Shown here one piece after another: positions 12,075 to 24,200 of a stretch of 64,000 bases of DNA (within the stretch, counting starts at the first letter, position 1; the number at the start of each line of letters is the position of its first letter). This stretch comes from Bolinopsis microptera. Taxonomy: Eukaryota > Ctenophora > Tentaculata > Lobata > Bolinopsidae. Where the stretch lies: positions 7,988,635 to 8,052,634 of the forward strand of contig NC_087079.1 in assembly GCF_026151205.1 (NCBI RefSeq). The letters are read 5' to 3'. The notes beneath the pieces are model-generated. The model was not told the origin of the DNA. It saw only the letters and a list, made by a program, of their open reading frames with translations, and did no database searches. Position numbers and translations under genes: made by a program.

Positions 12075-12810
12075 AGTTAGGATTACTGTTACTGTGATAC
12101 TGATAGGATATGATATCTTGTGCTATATGTAGCGACGACATCTGACGCAGCGACATACAGCGCTAGATAGCGACATCTAGCGCTAAATAGCCTGGACTGT
12201 CACGACCCAAAATTTTTCGCTATTTAGCGCTATCTAACGCTATTTAGCGCTATCTAACGCTATCTAGCGCTATATGTCGCAACGACATCTGACGCTATAT
12301 AGCGCTATCTGGCGCTATATAGCGCTAGATAGCGTGAACTGTCGTAAACTGACTTATCCCGCTATCCAGCGCTTGATGTCGCCTGCGTCAGATGTCGTCG
12401 CGACAGATGTCGTCAGATGACGTCAGATATCGCTAGATGGCGTCAGATAGCGTCAGATGTCGCGGCAACATATGACGCTAGATGACGCTAGATGTCGTCC
12501 CTAGAATTTTTATGAAAATAGCGCTATCTGTCGCCTGGCGTCAGTGCTGCGTGCTTAGTGTCATCTAGCGTCATCTAGCGTCATCTAGCGTCATATAGCG
12601 TCATATAGAGATATAGCGTCATATAGCGCTAGATAGCGCTAGATAGCGACATTCGAAAGGTGCCGTGCACTTAGCGACAATGTCGCTAATTGGCGTCATC
12701 TAGCGTCATCTAGCGTCATCTATCATCATCTGGCGATATTTCACGCTAGATGACGCTAGATGACGCTAGATGACGTCATATGTCGAATTTCAACTATCAG
12801 TAAAGGTCCA

Positions 12811-13419
12811 TAAAATGCTCATTGTAGCCAGTTATTTCAAGATTTTCATCATCATCATTTATTATGTCATTTGCTCGGGGCTGTATCATCAGCAATATAG
12901 AAATGCTGGGCCCTTTTATTAGCAAGCTGCACATGCCTGCTGTAGCAAAAAGAGCCAGCTGGTGAATATATAATCTAATGATGTTTAACATGATACCTTG
13001 AAGTCTTGAATAGTGGGTGGCTTGTTGTACAGCCCTTACATTGGAACTCAAATATCAAGTTTCATAGTCGTTGCCGATTCGTTTTGTTTTCTACCACAGT
13101 TTTAGCACTACAGTCCAGGTTTCAAATACCATGAGTCTTTTAAAGGAGATCATGGACACAACCCGGACCCCAAAAATCTGCTTATATTTGTTCACCGGTC
13201 GATTGAAGGGTCGTTTGAACAAGCATTGAATTCATGAAATACTGTTATGTAATTCTGTGAATGTTTACTATACAAGCTATAGATAACACAGAGCTATAAT
13301 AATAATTGTGGAGGGTAACAGTATAAGCTTTTCCAACTGCTGAGTCCCTGAGTGAGGTGGCTCACGTGATACAGACACAATCATAATCAGGGAGAAATTC
13401 AACATTGTCGAGGAAGCTA
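12811..13419. other. Intergenic, nothing recognised
   Basis: Sequence between the foldback element and the right duplication copy. I see no exon-like frame, RNA gene or repeat of note. Confidence 0.5.
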
Positions 13420-13899
13420 TTGAGTATTTAATTTTATATCGTCATTTTCATCTTGTTTTGAGTTCTTTTGTTTCATAATCAATTTGTTATTTAGCTATAT
13501 GTCAATGGAACTGCGATAACAACAATATTACATAACAAGATGATTGGATTGGCAATACTTCTGCTCTGCCCAAATATTTCTGAAGGTGGGTAATCTTGAC
13601 AATCATATTTCATAAAATAATTAACGTACTTTATCAATCCTAATTTTATAAGATTGTGGGCCTTATAATGAGCAGAGAAGGTAAAATTGCTCAAAACGTG
13701 ATTATTTGATATTTCTACTAGTGTCAGCAGACAACAAATTTGAATGTGCAAACTGCTTTTAAAATACATGTGTAAACCGTCTTCAACTTAACAATAATCA
13801 AAAAAATCAATTTTTTACTCTTCCAGCACAGAATCTTACTTGGATTCCTTTTTCTGTCTCGTGAAAGAATTTTAAAGCTAGTGACCGATTTCATTCTAG

Positions 13900-15020
13900 G
13901 TGCGGAAACTGACAGCAAAACAGATATCTCAGATATAAGTTGGAAACGTGTGACACAACGTACCCAGCTCATTCCAGCTGACCTGGAAAAGTTTGACCTG
14001 CACCTAAAAACTTCAAGTTATATGAGGAGTAATGATGCAATTTTGGTAATGTTCCATAATAAAGAAGAAAGGGCAGTAGGAGGTATTCTTATCATATTCT
14101 CTAACGCTGTGGTGTATGATCTATTGTTATGTCATGATCTGATTGAAGTGCGTATTTTCTCGAAATATCTTATACCTGCAGAAATAGATAAGCATTGGGT
14201 AATAGAAAAAAATGGTTATGGAATCAGAATACGTTGTAACGGAGTGCTGGTCCTAGACACAACAGTGTCCTCCAGGACATGTGATAGTAAATGGTCTGAT
14301 CAGAGCAAGTACTGGGGACAAAAAGTGAGCAGTATAAGGTTTTCAATTGGAGATAGTTATGACACTGCGACAAACTATTATTACATAGATTCCGGTTAGT
14401 TATTTGGTAGTTATTTAGTTAATTGACAGATGATAATTCCTTATTTGCAACTTATTGATTGAAAGTTAAGTTGGACGCCAAGTTATCATCAGTAAAAGTT
14501 TAAAATTTCGTTTTGAATTGGCAATTTATACGATTCATCAATGAACAAACCTTAAATCAATCTTATTTTAGTTGCAGAAAGTGATGAGATTGAGATCAAG
14601 ACTAAAAAGACGTCTGCAATGACTATTATTATTATAATCGTGGTTATATTATTCGTTGGCGTGGTCGGTGTTTATGTTTATCATGATAATTGCAAGGATA
14701 TAGCTGTACAAAATAATATGCGAGAGGAGCCAGTGTTTTCTGCACCGCCAGATAATATGCGAGAGGAGCCAGTGTTTTCTGCACCGCCAGATAATATGCG
14801 AGAGGAGCCAGTGTTTTCAGCACCGCCAGATAATATGCAAGAAGAGCCAGTGTTTTTAGACCAAACTCTGTCGAATGTTGCTCCGCCGAAATATGAAGAA
14901 ACTGTTCTAGCATATGATGAAGAGAATGTACCAAGCTATGAAGACGTAATGGGTTATGATGATGGTGATGGTGGTTATGATTGTGGTGGTGGTTATGGTG
15001 GTGGTGATGGTGGTGACTGA
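13900..15020 (+). CDS. Single-pass membrane protein with repeated tail and PPxY motif (3' exons)
   Basis: Two exons are clear: 13900-14394 (acceptor TTCATTCTAG; donor G/GTTAGT) and 14572-15020 (acceptor TATTTTAG), joining in phase. Exon one encodes a ~165-residue extracellular region with three cysteines and the block SDQSKYWGQKVSSIRFS. I do not recognise the domain; some resemblance to farnesoic-acid-methyltransferase-like extracellular modules is only an impression. Exon two starts with a short acidic linker, then a transmembrane helix rich in Ile/Val followed by VYVYH. The tail then has four 13-residue repeats (REEPVFSAPPDNM), PPKYEET (a WW-domain ligand), PSYEDV and a Gly/Asp-rich end. 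A signal-peptide exon should lie upstream but I cannot locate it. An AATAAA follows at about 15025. A receptor or adaptor role is inference. Confidence 0.6.
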
Positions 15021-16092
15021 TGAAAATAAATGAACAATCCACGTTAACCTAAATACGGTCACCCCGTAATCGGATTTTTGTGAAGATGTTGATTTTTTTA
15101 AGATTCCCAACTCTTGGGATCATACATTTCCGGCGAATGTTTACAAACTTCTCCTAAGCTAATGAATCGTATTCAAACATTTTTGTGTTGCTGCACTTCT
15201 CTTTTAATAAGTTTCTTCAAGGTTGTTTTTTTACATTATATATTTTGATTTATAAATAAAGTTCATTATAGTTGAAAATTTTTTTCAACTATAAAAGTGG
15301 CCATTTTTTCAAGAGGCCACTTTTTATGAACATGGACGTGTGGAATGAGGAATACGTTACATATAATTAAATAAGCATGAGTCAAATTAATTAAATAAGA
15401 ATTTAACATGAGTTAAATTAATTAAATTATAATTAATTAAATTAGAACAATAGGCAATGTTTTCTTAGAAAAAATTCTTTATTAAGCAATTAAGATATTA
15501 AGATAACTCATTTCAACGGTCACCAAACCTCCACATGATCGTAAAGCCTATTTCTCATGCACGCATATTGTCATAATAATTATGTAGATTCAGATTTGTA
15601 TTTTTTAAAGAAAAATGTCTGATTTGTGTGGTATCCCGTCCAAAAAATATATAGGGTACAAAATGCTGTCAGGGGAAAGTTAGCAAAAAGCTGTATATGG
15701 GCCAGCAAAATAATCTGCATCCTGTTCGATTTAACTCGCAGAAAGACAGCAATGATGAATAGATGGCAATTTAACTACACATCAAGGGCCTGCCAGCTGT
15801 TCTTGCAAATTAAGCTTGGTTTGAAAAAGAGATACACATTCTTTCAGGAGATTTGCTTTCAGGATTGAAATCTGGCAAGGTGAAGAGATAAATCCAGCGA
15901 GATTTTGTGGAACCAATTCAGGTATTCGGGATGATGTCAAAAACATTTTGAAAATAAGCTTACAGTTACCAATCTCAAAGAGGGTGCAAACTGCAAGGAA
16001 TGAATTATAGCATTGAAGAATGTAAATTGAGGACTGCAAGGGGTGACTATTGTGCAGTTAGACTATAATGCAGTCAGTCATAGGAGAGTTGG
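15021..16092. other. Intergenic DNA between membrane-protein gene and DAD1
   Basis: This is duplicated non-coding DNA (matches about 2820-3895). It contains a small hairpin at about 15266-15325, where GTTGAAAATTTTTTTCAAC is followed by AAAGTGGCC/GGCCACTTT. Short frames here occur in both copies but show no conserved coding signal. Confidence 0.5.
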
Positions 16093-16186
16093 TTGTGTTG
16101 GGGGGGGGGGGATCATTTTTTTTTGTCCGTTTTTGTCCGTTTGGTACCTATATTTTCAAAACGGACAAAAAAAAAGCGGGCAAAAA

Positions 16187-17092
16187 CGGACTCCTCCTCC
16201 TCCTCCTCCTCCTCCTCCTCCTCCTCCTCTTCCTCCTCCTCCTCCTCTTCCTCCTCTTCCACCTCCTCCTCAGTCATCCTCCTCAGTATTCCTCCTCCTC
16301 CTGAGTCCTCCTCCTGGGTCCTCCTCCTCCTGAGTCCTCCTCCTCCTCCTCTTCATCCTCCTCCTCTTCCTCCTCAGTCCTCAGTCCTTCTCCTCAGTCC
16401 TCTTCCTCAGTCCTCCTCCTCATTCTTCTCCTGAGTCCTCTTCAGTCCTCCTCCTCAGTCCTCCCCAGTCCCCCTCCTCCTCATCCTCCTCAGTTCTCCT
16501 CAGTCCTCCTCCTCAGTCCTCCTCAGTCCCCCTCCTGAGTCCTCCTCCTGAGTCCTCCTCCTCCTCCTCCCCCTCCCTCTCAGTCATCCTCCTCAGCCAT
16601 CCTCCTCAGCCATCCTCCTCAGTCCTCCTCAGTCCTCCTCCTCCTCTGCAGTCCTCATCCTCCTCCTCAGTCCTCCTCCTCCTGGGTCCTCCTCCTCTTC
16701 ATCCTCCTCCTCTTCCTCCTCAGTCCTCAATCCTCCTCCTCAGTCCTCCTCCTCATCCTTCTGGTCAGTCCTCCTCCTCCTCAGTCCTCCCCCAGTCCCC
16801 CTCCTCCTCCTATTCAGTCCTCTTCCTTCTCCTCCTCAGTTCTCCTCCTTCTCTCCTTCTCATTCCTCCTTCTGAGTCCTCCTCCTCCTCTTTCTCCTGA
16901 GTCCTCCTCCTGGGTCCTCTTCCTCCTCCTCCTCCCTCTCAGTCATCCTCCTCAGTCATCCTCCTCAGCCATCCTCCTCAGCCATCTTCCTCAGCCATCC
17001 TCCTCAGTACTCCTCAGTCCTCCTCCTTCTCAGTCCTCCTCAGTCCTCCTCCTCAGTCCTCCTCCTGAGTCCTCCTTCTCTTCCTCCTCTCC
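16187..17092. repeat. Polypyrimidine (TCC/CAGTCC) array, part 1
   Basis: About 0.9 kb of TCC triplets with interspersed CAGTCC and GAGTCC units, nearly pure pyrimidine on the plus strand. Frames across it give serine, leucine or proline runs and are not genes. Confidence 0.95.
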
Positions 17093-17212
17093 TTGGGGGG
17101 GATCATGTTTTTTTCCCGTTCGAAACCCTATAGTTTCAAAACGGACAAAAAATAGAGCGGACAAAAACGGACAAAAACGGACAAAAAATAACAAAAATTG
17201 AAATAACATTTA

Positions 17213-17213
<1 letters not shown>

Positions 17214-17244
<31 letters not shown>

Positions 17245-18800
17245 CTTCTCCTCCTCCTCCTCCTCCTCCACCTCCTCCTCAGTCCTCCTCAGTCATCCTC
17301 CTCCTCCTCCTGAGTCCTCCTCCTGGGACCTCCTCCTCCTGGGTCCACCTCCTCTTCATCCTCCTCATCTTCCTCCTCTGTCCTCAGTCCTCCTCCTCAG
17401 CTCAGTCCTCCTTCTCAGTCCTCCTCCTCATCCTTCTCCTCAGTCCTCCTCCTCCTCAGTCCTCCCCAGTCCCCCTCCTCCTCCTATTCACTCCTCCTCC
17501 TCCTCCTCCTCCTCAGTCCTCCTCCTCAGTCGGTCCTCCTCCTTCTCAGTCCTCCTCCTCCTCCTCAGTCCTCATCCTCCTCAGTCATCCTCCTCAGTCT
17601 TACTCCTCCTCCTGGGTCCTCCTCCTGGGTCCTCCTCCTCCTCCTGGGTCCTCCTCCTGGGTCTTCCTGATCCTCCTCAGTCCTCTTCCTCTTCCCCTCC
17701 TCAGTCCTCCTCCTACTCCTCCTCGTCCTCAACAGTCCTCCTGCTCCCCAGTCCTCCTCCTCCTCCTGGGGCCTTTTCCTGGGTCCTCCTCCTGGGTCCT
17801 CCTCCTCTCCTCCTCCTGCTTCTCCTCCTCAATCGTTCTCCTCCTCAGTCCTTCTCCTCCTCAGTCCTTCTCCTCTTCCTCCTCCTCCTCAGTCTTCCTC
17901 ATCCTCCTCAGTCCTCCCCCAGTCATCCTCCTCCTCATCCTCATCCTCCTCAGATCAGTCCTCCTTCGCCTTCTCAGTCCTCCTCTTCAGTCCTCCTCCT
18001 CCTCCTTTTCCTGGTTCCTCCTCCTCAGTCCTCCTTCTCCTCCTCAGTCCTCCTCAGTCCTTTCCCAAGTCACCCTCATCCTCATCCTCCTCATCAGTCC
18101 TCCTTCTCCTCCTTCTCAGTCCTCCTTCTCAGTCCTCCTCCTCCTCTTCTTCCTGGTTCCTCCTCCTGGGTCCTCCTTCTCCTCCTCAGTCCTCCTCCTC
18201 TTCCTTCTCCTCCTGGGTCCTCCTGATACTCCTCAGTCCTCATCCTCCTTCTACTCCTCAGTCCTCCTCCTCCTCAATCCTCCTCTTCCTCCTAAGTCCT
18301 CCCCTCCTCAGTCCTCCTCCTACTCCTACTTCTCAGTCCTCCTCCTCATCAGTCCTCTTCACCAGTCCTCCTCCTCAGTCCTCCTTATCCTCATCCTTCA
18401 TCTCCTTTCTCCTCCTCATCCTCCTCATACACCTCCTTCTCCTCATCAGTCCTCCTCCTCACTCCTCAGTCCTTCTCCTCCTCCTCCTCCTCCTCATCCT
18501 TAGTCCTCTTTATCAGTCCCCATCAGTCCTCCTCCTCCAGTCCTCCTCCTCCTCCAGTCCTCCTCCTCATGGGGCCTCCTCCTCCTCTTGGGTCCTCCTC
18601 CTCTTGGGTCCTCCTCCTCATCCTTCTCCTTAGTCCTCCTCCTCCTCAGTCCTCCTCTTGAGTCCTTCTTCTCCTCCTCCTCCTATTCATTTCTCCTCCT
18701 CAGTTCTCCTTCTCAGTCTCACTCCTCCTCAGCCCCCCTCCTCTTCCTCCTCAGTCCCCCTCCTCAGTCCCCCCTCCTCCTCTTCCTCTCTTTCATCTCT
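17214..18800. repeat. Polypyrimidine (TCC/CAGTCC) array, part 2
   Basis: About 1.6 kb of the same TCC/CAGTCC material, separated from part 1 by a copy of the element's end sequence. The long open frame inside it (429 codons) is a product of the missing purines and has no domain. Confidence 0.95.
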
Positions 18801-19243
18801 CAATAATTTGTTCAATTTATAATTATTGTTGGTGTTATTGTTTACATAATTTATTGTTATATACTAAAATGTTTTTAAACGCATTTGAGTCTGACTCAAA
18901 ATGTGCTCAAGAATCTTTGTGTTTAACAAAGTTTTACTCTCCAGTAATAAAACTTTTCATCCCTATATTTTCAAAACGGACAAAAATTAACGGACAAAAA
19001 CGGACGAAAAATAACATGATCCCCCCCCTTCTGTTGGTGTGCTAGCTTCCAAATAGGATGATGCCGCTCTGAACAACCATTTTAACCTGAATTACAAATT
19101 AAAATCAATGTCGGATCCCCCCCCACCCCTCTGATATTTAAGGGAGAGAGGATTGTCTTATTTTCTTTGTTCCATTGATGTCATGGTAATCATTATATAA
19201 TATAGATGCATTGATTATTTATCTAATTCTTTAATAGTTCAAC

Positions 19244-20751
19244 ATGGTTAGTGCTACTGGTGCCCCCTCTATGGTTGAGGTTGTTTCTCGATTGGTAGGG
19301 GAATATACATCTAAAACGCCTCAGAAACTCAAACTTATTGATGCTTACCTGGGGTGAGTTGCTCTCAAGATACATTTATATAAAATCTAAATGTATTGAG
19401 TTAAAGAATTAGCAGAAATTGTTTCTCTGCTGGTAACCTTTATACAGTAGTTAGTTGCCCTAACTTTTAACGAAATACTGATCAAAAATAATAAAAATAT
19501 TTTCAGGTACATCTTGTTCACAGGAATATTCCAGTTTGCGTATTGCTGCCTAGTCGGAACTTTCCCATTCAACTCCTTCCTCTCAGGATTCATCAGCGCT
19601 GTAGCTAGCTTCATTTTGGGAGGTATATGTCTTGAGAGTTTTGTGCCTACTCCAGAAAAACGTTGACTATAGACCTAGAAATAGCAAAATTTAGGATTAC
19701 AACATACAAGAGGGAACCCTCGTGTTCGAGCTGGAAAATTATTGAAGGTCGAAATACAATAAAAGGGCAAAATATTGTCTTTTAGGTGTTCGAAATGATA
19801 TTTAGATTCTAAATAAATATTTGATTCAAATTATTTCGTCCTTTACCAGGTCGAAATTTTGTAAAAAAATTGGGTTTTTGTAACTTTATGCCATTGGCTG
19901 CTAAAATAAGTAGTTTGAAAGGTGCTTGGCCGGATATCATAACAATGATTTCGGCTCATCATGATCAGGGTAGCATGAAACGTATATACAATAATTATAT
20001 ATAAAGTATTTCCAGGGAAAAAAATCAAAAGGAGGGGTCAGGCCATGATTATCAGATTACGTAATATTGCTGCCAGGAGGGGGGGTTGGGTCTTGATAAC
20101 GGTTGATTATGGAGGGGGGATAAAAATTGCTAAAATATTGATTACGTAATATGTGAACGACCCCTAACCTTCAAATTTTTGAAATTCAGGCTGTGGCACA
20201 CAGAGCGCACTACATTATAAAAAGTTTAAGATTTTGCCCCCCCCCCCCCCCTCTCCCCCATAAAGAAATTCATCCCTACACGTAATGTGTTGAAATATTA
20301 TATTGTTAGGTTATAATATTGAATACTATGCGTCAATAATGCTCATGACCAGCTCAACTAGCCCCAGTCATGAGTCATCTTGCTCATCTAATTGTAATAC
20401 CTTACATGAGATTAATTCTATAGATTTATACGTCTTGAATTGTCAGGAACATTATATATATACATTATATGTATATATACTGTGCTGTTGAATAATCCAA
20501 CCTGAGAATACCTAAAGCTAAAGGCTGCAAATTTGGCGAATTGTTCAGCTTTATTTAAATACTAAATCACCTCAAATTAACCTCACCTATTCTCAATTTA
20601 TCCTGTTGTCATTATTTCAGTGTGTCTACGAATACAGACAAATCCTCAGAACGTTGCTGTCTTCAAAGACATCTCTGTGGAGCGCGCCTTTGCAGACTTC
20701 ATATTCGCACACTGTGTCCTCCATTTAGTTGTACTCAACTTCATTGGTTAA
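19244..20751 (+). CDS. DAD1: DAD1, oligosaccharyltransferase subunit
   Basis: Three exons: 19244-19353 (donor GTGAGT), 19507-19622 (donor GTATAT) and 20621-20751, encoding 118 residues (human DAD1 has 113). The protein is a small integral membrane subunit of the ER oligosaccharyltransferase that N-glycosylates nascent proteins. Diagnostic stretches are [38 protein letters not shown] and the C-terminal [18 protein letters not shown] ending in NFIG, all characteristic of the family. The hydrophobic helices are intact and there are no frame breaks, unlike the duplicate at 4113. The start ATG is preceded by AAC and gives the expected N-terminus. CCDC12 begins about 500 bp downstream on the same strand. 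A MITE-like repeat and a C tract sit in intron 2. Confidence 0.97.
20030..20165. repeat. MITE-like repeat (GGGGTCGTTCACATATT family), in DAD1 intron 2
   Basis: The right end reads ATTACGTAATATGTGAACGACCCC, and an imperfect inverted left end with GGGGTC and GATTACGTAATATT lies at 20034. Copies or fragments occur at about 38966-39060 and 11355-11510. Confidence 0.5.
20237..20262. repeat. C tract
   Basis: A run of about 14 C followed by CTCTCCCCC in DAD1 intron 2. Confidence 0.9.
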
Positions 20752-21246
20752 TAAACTGTACCAATTGGCTGGTTAAGTACAATGAATATTAGATATGTGA
20801 TATGTTTAGTGTCTGGAATTCCATAAACCTTTAAAATACTTGAGAAATTACGTACCAATTGAATGCTATTGAAATATTTTTTGACTGTATAACTTATATT
20901 TTCATGAATGATCTCTAAACTATATTAATTTTGTGTATTTACTCGTCTACAGAATGTTTATGAGGTATGGATGGAACCAGGAACAGGAATATTATAGTTC
21001 TTCCTCATAATTTATATCATGGTCAATGGTCAATGGAATACTTATTCGTACCAGGGCAATTCTGTCAAAAACTGCCCTGTGAATTGTGACAGCTACAAAT
21101 GAATTTTATTCAATTATTGGTAACCGCTAGAAACCGATCACTTTCTCTTTCACCTTCACTTTCTCTCTCAAAACAAATAATTCATAACGTGCTCCACCTC
21201 ACAAACGATAACACTCAACAATAACATGTAATTATAATAGGTAACA

Positions 21247-24200
21247 ATGACAGCCACAGTGGATGAGACAGCCAGTATGGACAGTGAAGAGGTTCCCAGG
21301 AAGAGACTAAAGTTCAGGTGCTACAAACCTCACGATAACCAACTTCAGGGTAAACAGGTAAATTTCAGGTGCTACAAACCTCACGATAACCAACTCCAGG
21401 GTAAACAGGTAAAGTTCAGGTGCTACAAACCTCACGATAACCAACTTCAGGGTAAACAGGTAAATTTCAGGTGCTACAAACCTCACGATAACCAACTTCA
21501 GGGTAAACAGGTAAATTTCAGGTGCTACAAACCTCACGATAACCAACTTCAGGGTAAACAGGTATAGTTCAGGTGCTACAAACCTCACGATAACCAACTT
21601 CAGGGTAAACAGGTAAAGTTCAGGTGCTACAAACCTCACGATAACCAACTTCAGGGTAAACAGGTACTTCATAAGATAAATTCTGACATTTGAAATATAC
21701 CCAAAGAAGATGTGCATTTCAGTCATTCAAGTGAGACTTAGTTGTACTAATTTGGGCTAATCTATTTAAATTTTGTATATTCTGTAAATTCATTATTATG
21801 TGCATCATTATTAGAATTCCAGATATCTAGTCCTTGAAATTGCAACAAAAGAATAATATAATGAGTGTTCATACTTTCATATATAATAATGCTAAAATAC
21901 GTATGATAAAACTCCTTGGGAATTCAATACGTGTTATGCAATGTAAAAATATTATTTTACTGTCGACTACCTTATATTATTTTATAAATCACAATCTAAT
22001 ATAAAGCAAGAATAAAACGATGAATGATAGAATAAAAAATAAAAAAGCTTTTTTAACACAATTCATCATGAAAAGATGTAACCTTTGTAACCAAACTGTC
22101 AAACTGTGTATCTAACTATAAACAATCGTAGTCCAAATAGTTATAACTTGAATTCTACTTTATAATAATCAAGTTGCTAGAATTAAAAAATGTTATACGA
22201 TTTTAAAAAAAGGTCTGATTTAAAATAATATATTATTAACAAAAAATTATGCTCTGTAACATTTTACATTGTACCCGAAAAATCAGTGTCTATTCTCTCC
22301 CGTTTTGCTGAGATAGATGTTTATTGTGACATTTTGGATTGTACAGTCCTTAAACAGCCCCATACACTTATCAACATGTCCAGGAATATCCACGTTGACA
22401 TTCCTCAAATCATCATTACTTATGATGTTGCTTCGACTTTGATCATGATTCCTGTCAGCATTCACTTTGCGTTCCTGGTTGGAATCTGTAACGTTCTTCC
22501 GATCGTTCACGTCTTGTTCTCCTGCCAAGGGGTCAACTGTGTTAGCATGTTGGGATTGTGTGAAGTCACGTGGGGTATTCATAACGTCAATCTGAGGGGT
22601 GGTTATGACTTCGTGTGATGTAGTTATGACGTCACGTGGAGTGGAAACGACGTCAACAAGTGGATAAACAGAAGCAATAGCGTAGCTCTGTGAAGGAGTG
22701 GTGACGACACGTGGAGTAAAAGTAACCACACGTGCATTGTTATCAAGATTTAAAGAAGATGGGCCGAAAGATAAGAGTGGTAGCGCCAGGTTCTCGGGAG
22801 GTAATGCATTGTCAGAATTGGGCAGTAATATAGTTTCATCCAGTGGTTGACTCGACCTCAAACGTTTGGAAGTGAAGGTAGAAGTGGGAGGAGAAGTTAT
22901 CAGGTGAGTATTCAGTGTGACACGTGGCAATGTTTCCTCTACAAACTCCCTCTTAATCCCCGAACACTTCAGCTCCACAGACTGCTTCGGGTTGGGTATA
23001 TCACGTGATGAAGTAGCCAAGTGTTCTATATTATAGTTCTCCCAGTTCAACAAGTCCCTATCAAGTGAGTGACTAGAGTAGTTCCCCTCGTAGTTAGCCA
23101 GCTGACACACAGTCTTTACAGTGGTACGGAGCAGGTTCTGCCCGACTGGTTGTCCACTGTACCACACTTTATTCTTATCGCTACTCTTCCAGCTAGCTCT
23201 CATCCACAGTTCCAGGCAATCAGAAGGCAGTTTAGAAAGGTAGAGTTCGAGGAGTCTTCCAAAAGAGCGGGGATTTTTCCGATCTGACTCCATGCACCGA
23301 ATAGCTGCTCGTTCGGACCTGCAACCTCTATTATCATCGTTTGGATAGTAAGTTGTAACAATGTTGTTTGATTCCGGATCAGAAGTAACAACAATGTTCT
23401 GTGTTGTTAGTGAGCGGAGCTGTACAGCTGAAGTCAGCCCTGTTACGGTGACAAAGAGGAAGTAGACCGCGTGGAAGAGAGACGAGGGATCTGACTCACC
23501 TAACAAACCCTTGTCCCACAAATTGTCCCACTGTTTCCGACTCAGTTTGGTACCTGGAACTGTGCAAACTTGAGCTTGTCTTACCTGGAGTATCCTCATA
23601 ACCTCCTGCAGATTGAACTTTAAATCTGCCATTCCCGGATCATCCAGTATGTTTAAACGTGGCCTGTCCTTCTTGATATGGCGAGCTAGCCCGCACATCA
23701 TCGCATACAAGTTCTGGTGTTTGTAGTCACGACCGTCCTTCTGTTTGCACTCCCTAACAAACTGAGATAACCAAAAGTTCAGTTCCTCCTTGCTGCTCTG
23801 TGTTAGATCAGGAATCTTATTGGTGTCAGTTTCTCTGGAGTGTCTCCAACTGTTGAATGTGTTCAGTGCCCACTGGGTTGTTTTCTCGGTGTTACTGTTT
23901 GCGGTTCTTGTTACTGGAGATATTGGTAAAACATGTGGTCTCGTTATTCCATCTTTACATGTTATTAAACCAACTCTCTTCTCCAACCCCTCCTCTTCTT
24001 GTCGCCTCCCTTCTCCAAGTGACAAGTGAACTTCTTGAGTCTCCTGTGTCATACTCAGCAGGGTTCCTGAAAACGTTTAGGATGGAATTGTCTGCGTACA
24101 AAGGATATGGATTAGGAACCGACCGGTCCGTGGTTTTTGCTGCCCGGCCGGATATATCCGACCTCTGATTTAAGGTCAGATAATTTTACATTTTCCCCAA

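Larger units (their letters stand above)
16102..19028. mobile_element. Poly-G-ended TIR element with polypyrimidine core
   Basis: The left copy of the duplication gives an exact empty site (GGTTCTGTTGGTGTGC). Here the site is split. TTGTGTTGG (16093-16101) lies before a G run and TTCTGTTGG (19029-19037) after a C run, a 9-bp target duplication with one change (8 bp is also possible because of the G run). The ends are inverted: a G run then ATCAT, a T run and GTCCGTTTTTGTCCG on the left, with the complement on the right. The left end also folds on itself through GTCCGTTT / AAACGGAC. A second left-type end lies at 17095-17215, so two elements may be nested. There is no transposase. Confidence 0.75.
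13420..20751 (+). repeat. Local segmental duplication, right (better preserved) copy
   Basis: This copy holds the membrane-protein gene, then non-coding DNA, then intact DAD1. It matches the left copy in blocks (see 755-4492). A 2.9-kb element (16102-19028) is present only here, so the left copy supplies its empty site. A 39-bp tail-repeat count (four here, two on the left) and a C-tract length also differ between the copies. Confidence 0.85.

Noticed and set aside
16043..18806. Serine-, proline- and leucine-rich frames up to 429 codons
   Set aside because: Artefacts of the TCC polypyrimidine array in the poly-G-ended element; open in several frames at once.
21307..21726. Minus-strand frame repeating FTLKLVIVRFVAPE
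   Set aside because: Shadow of the 51-bp array; the plus-strand reading is the one that matches CCDC12.
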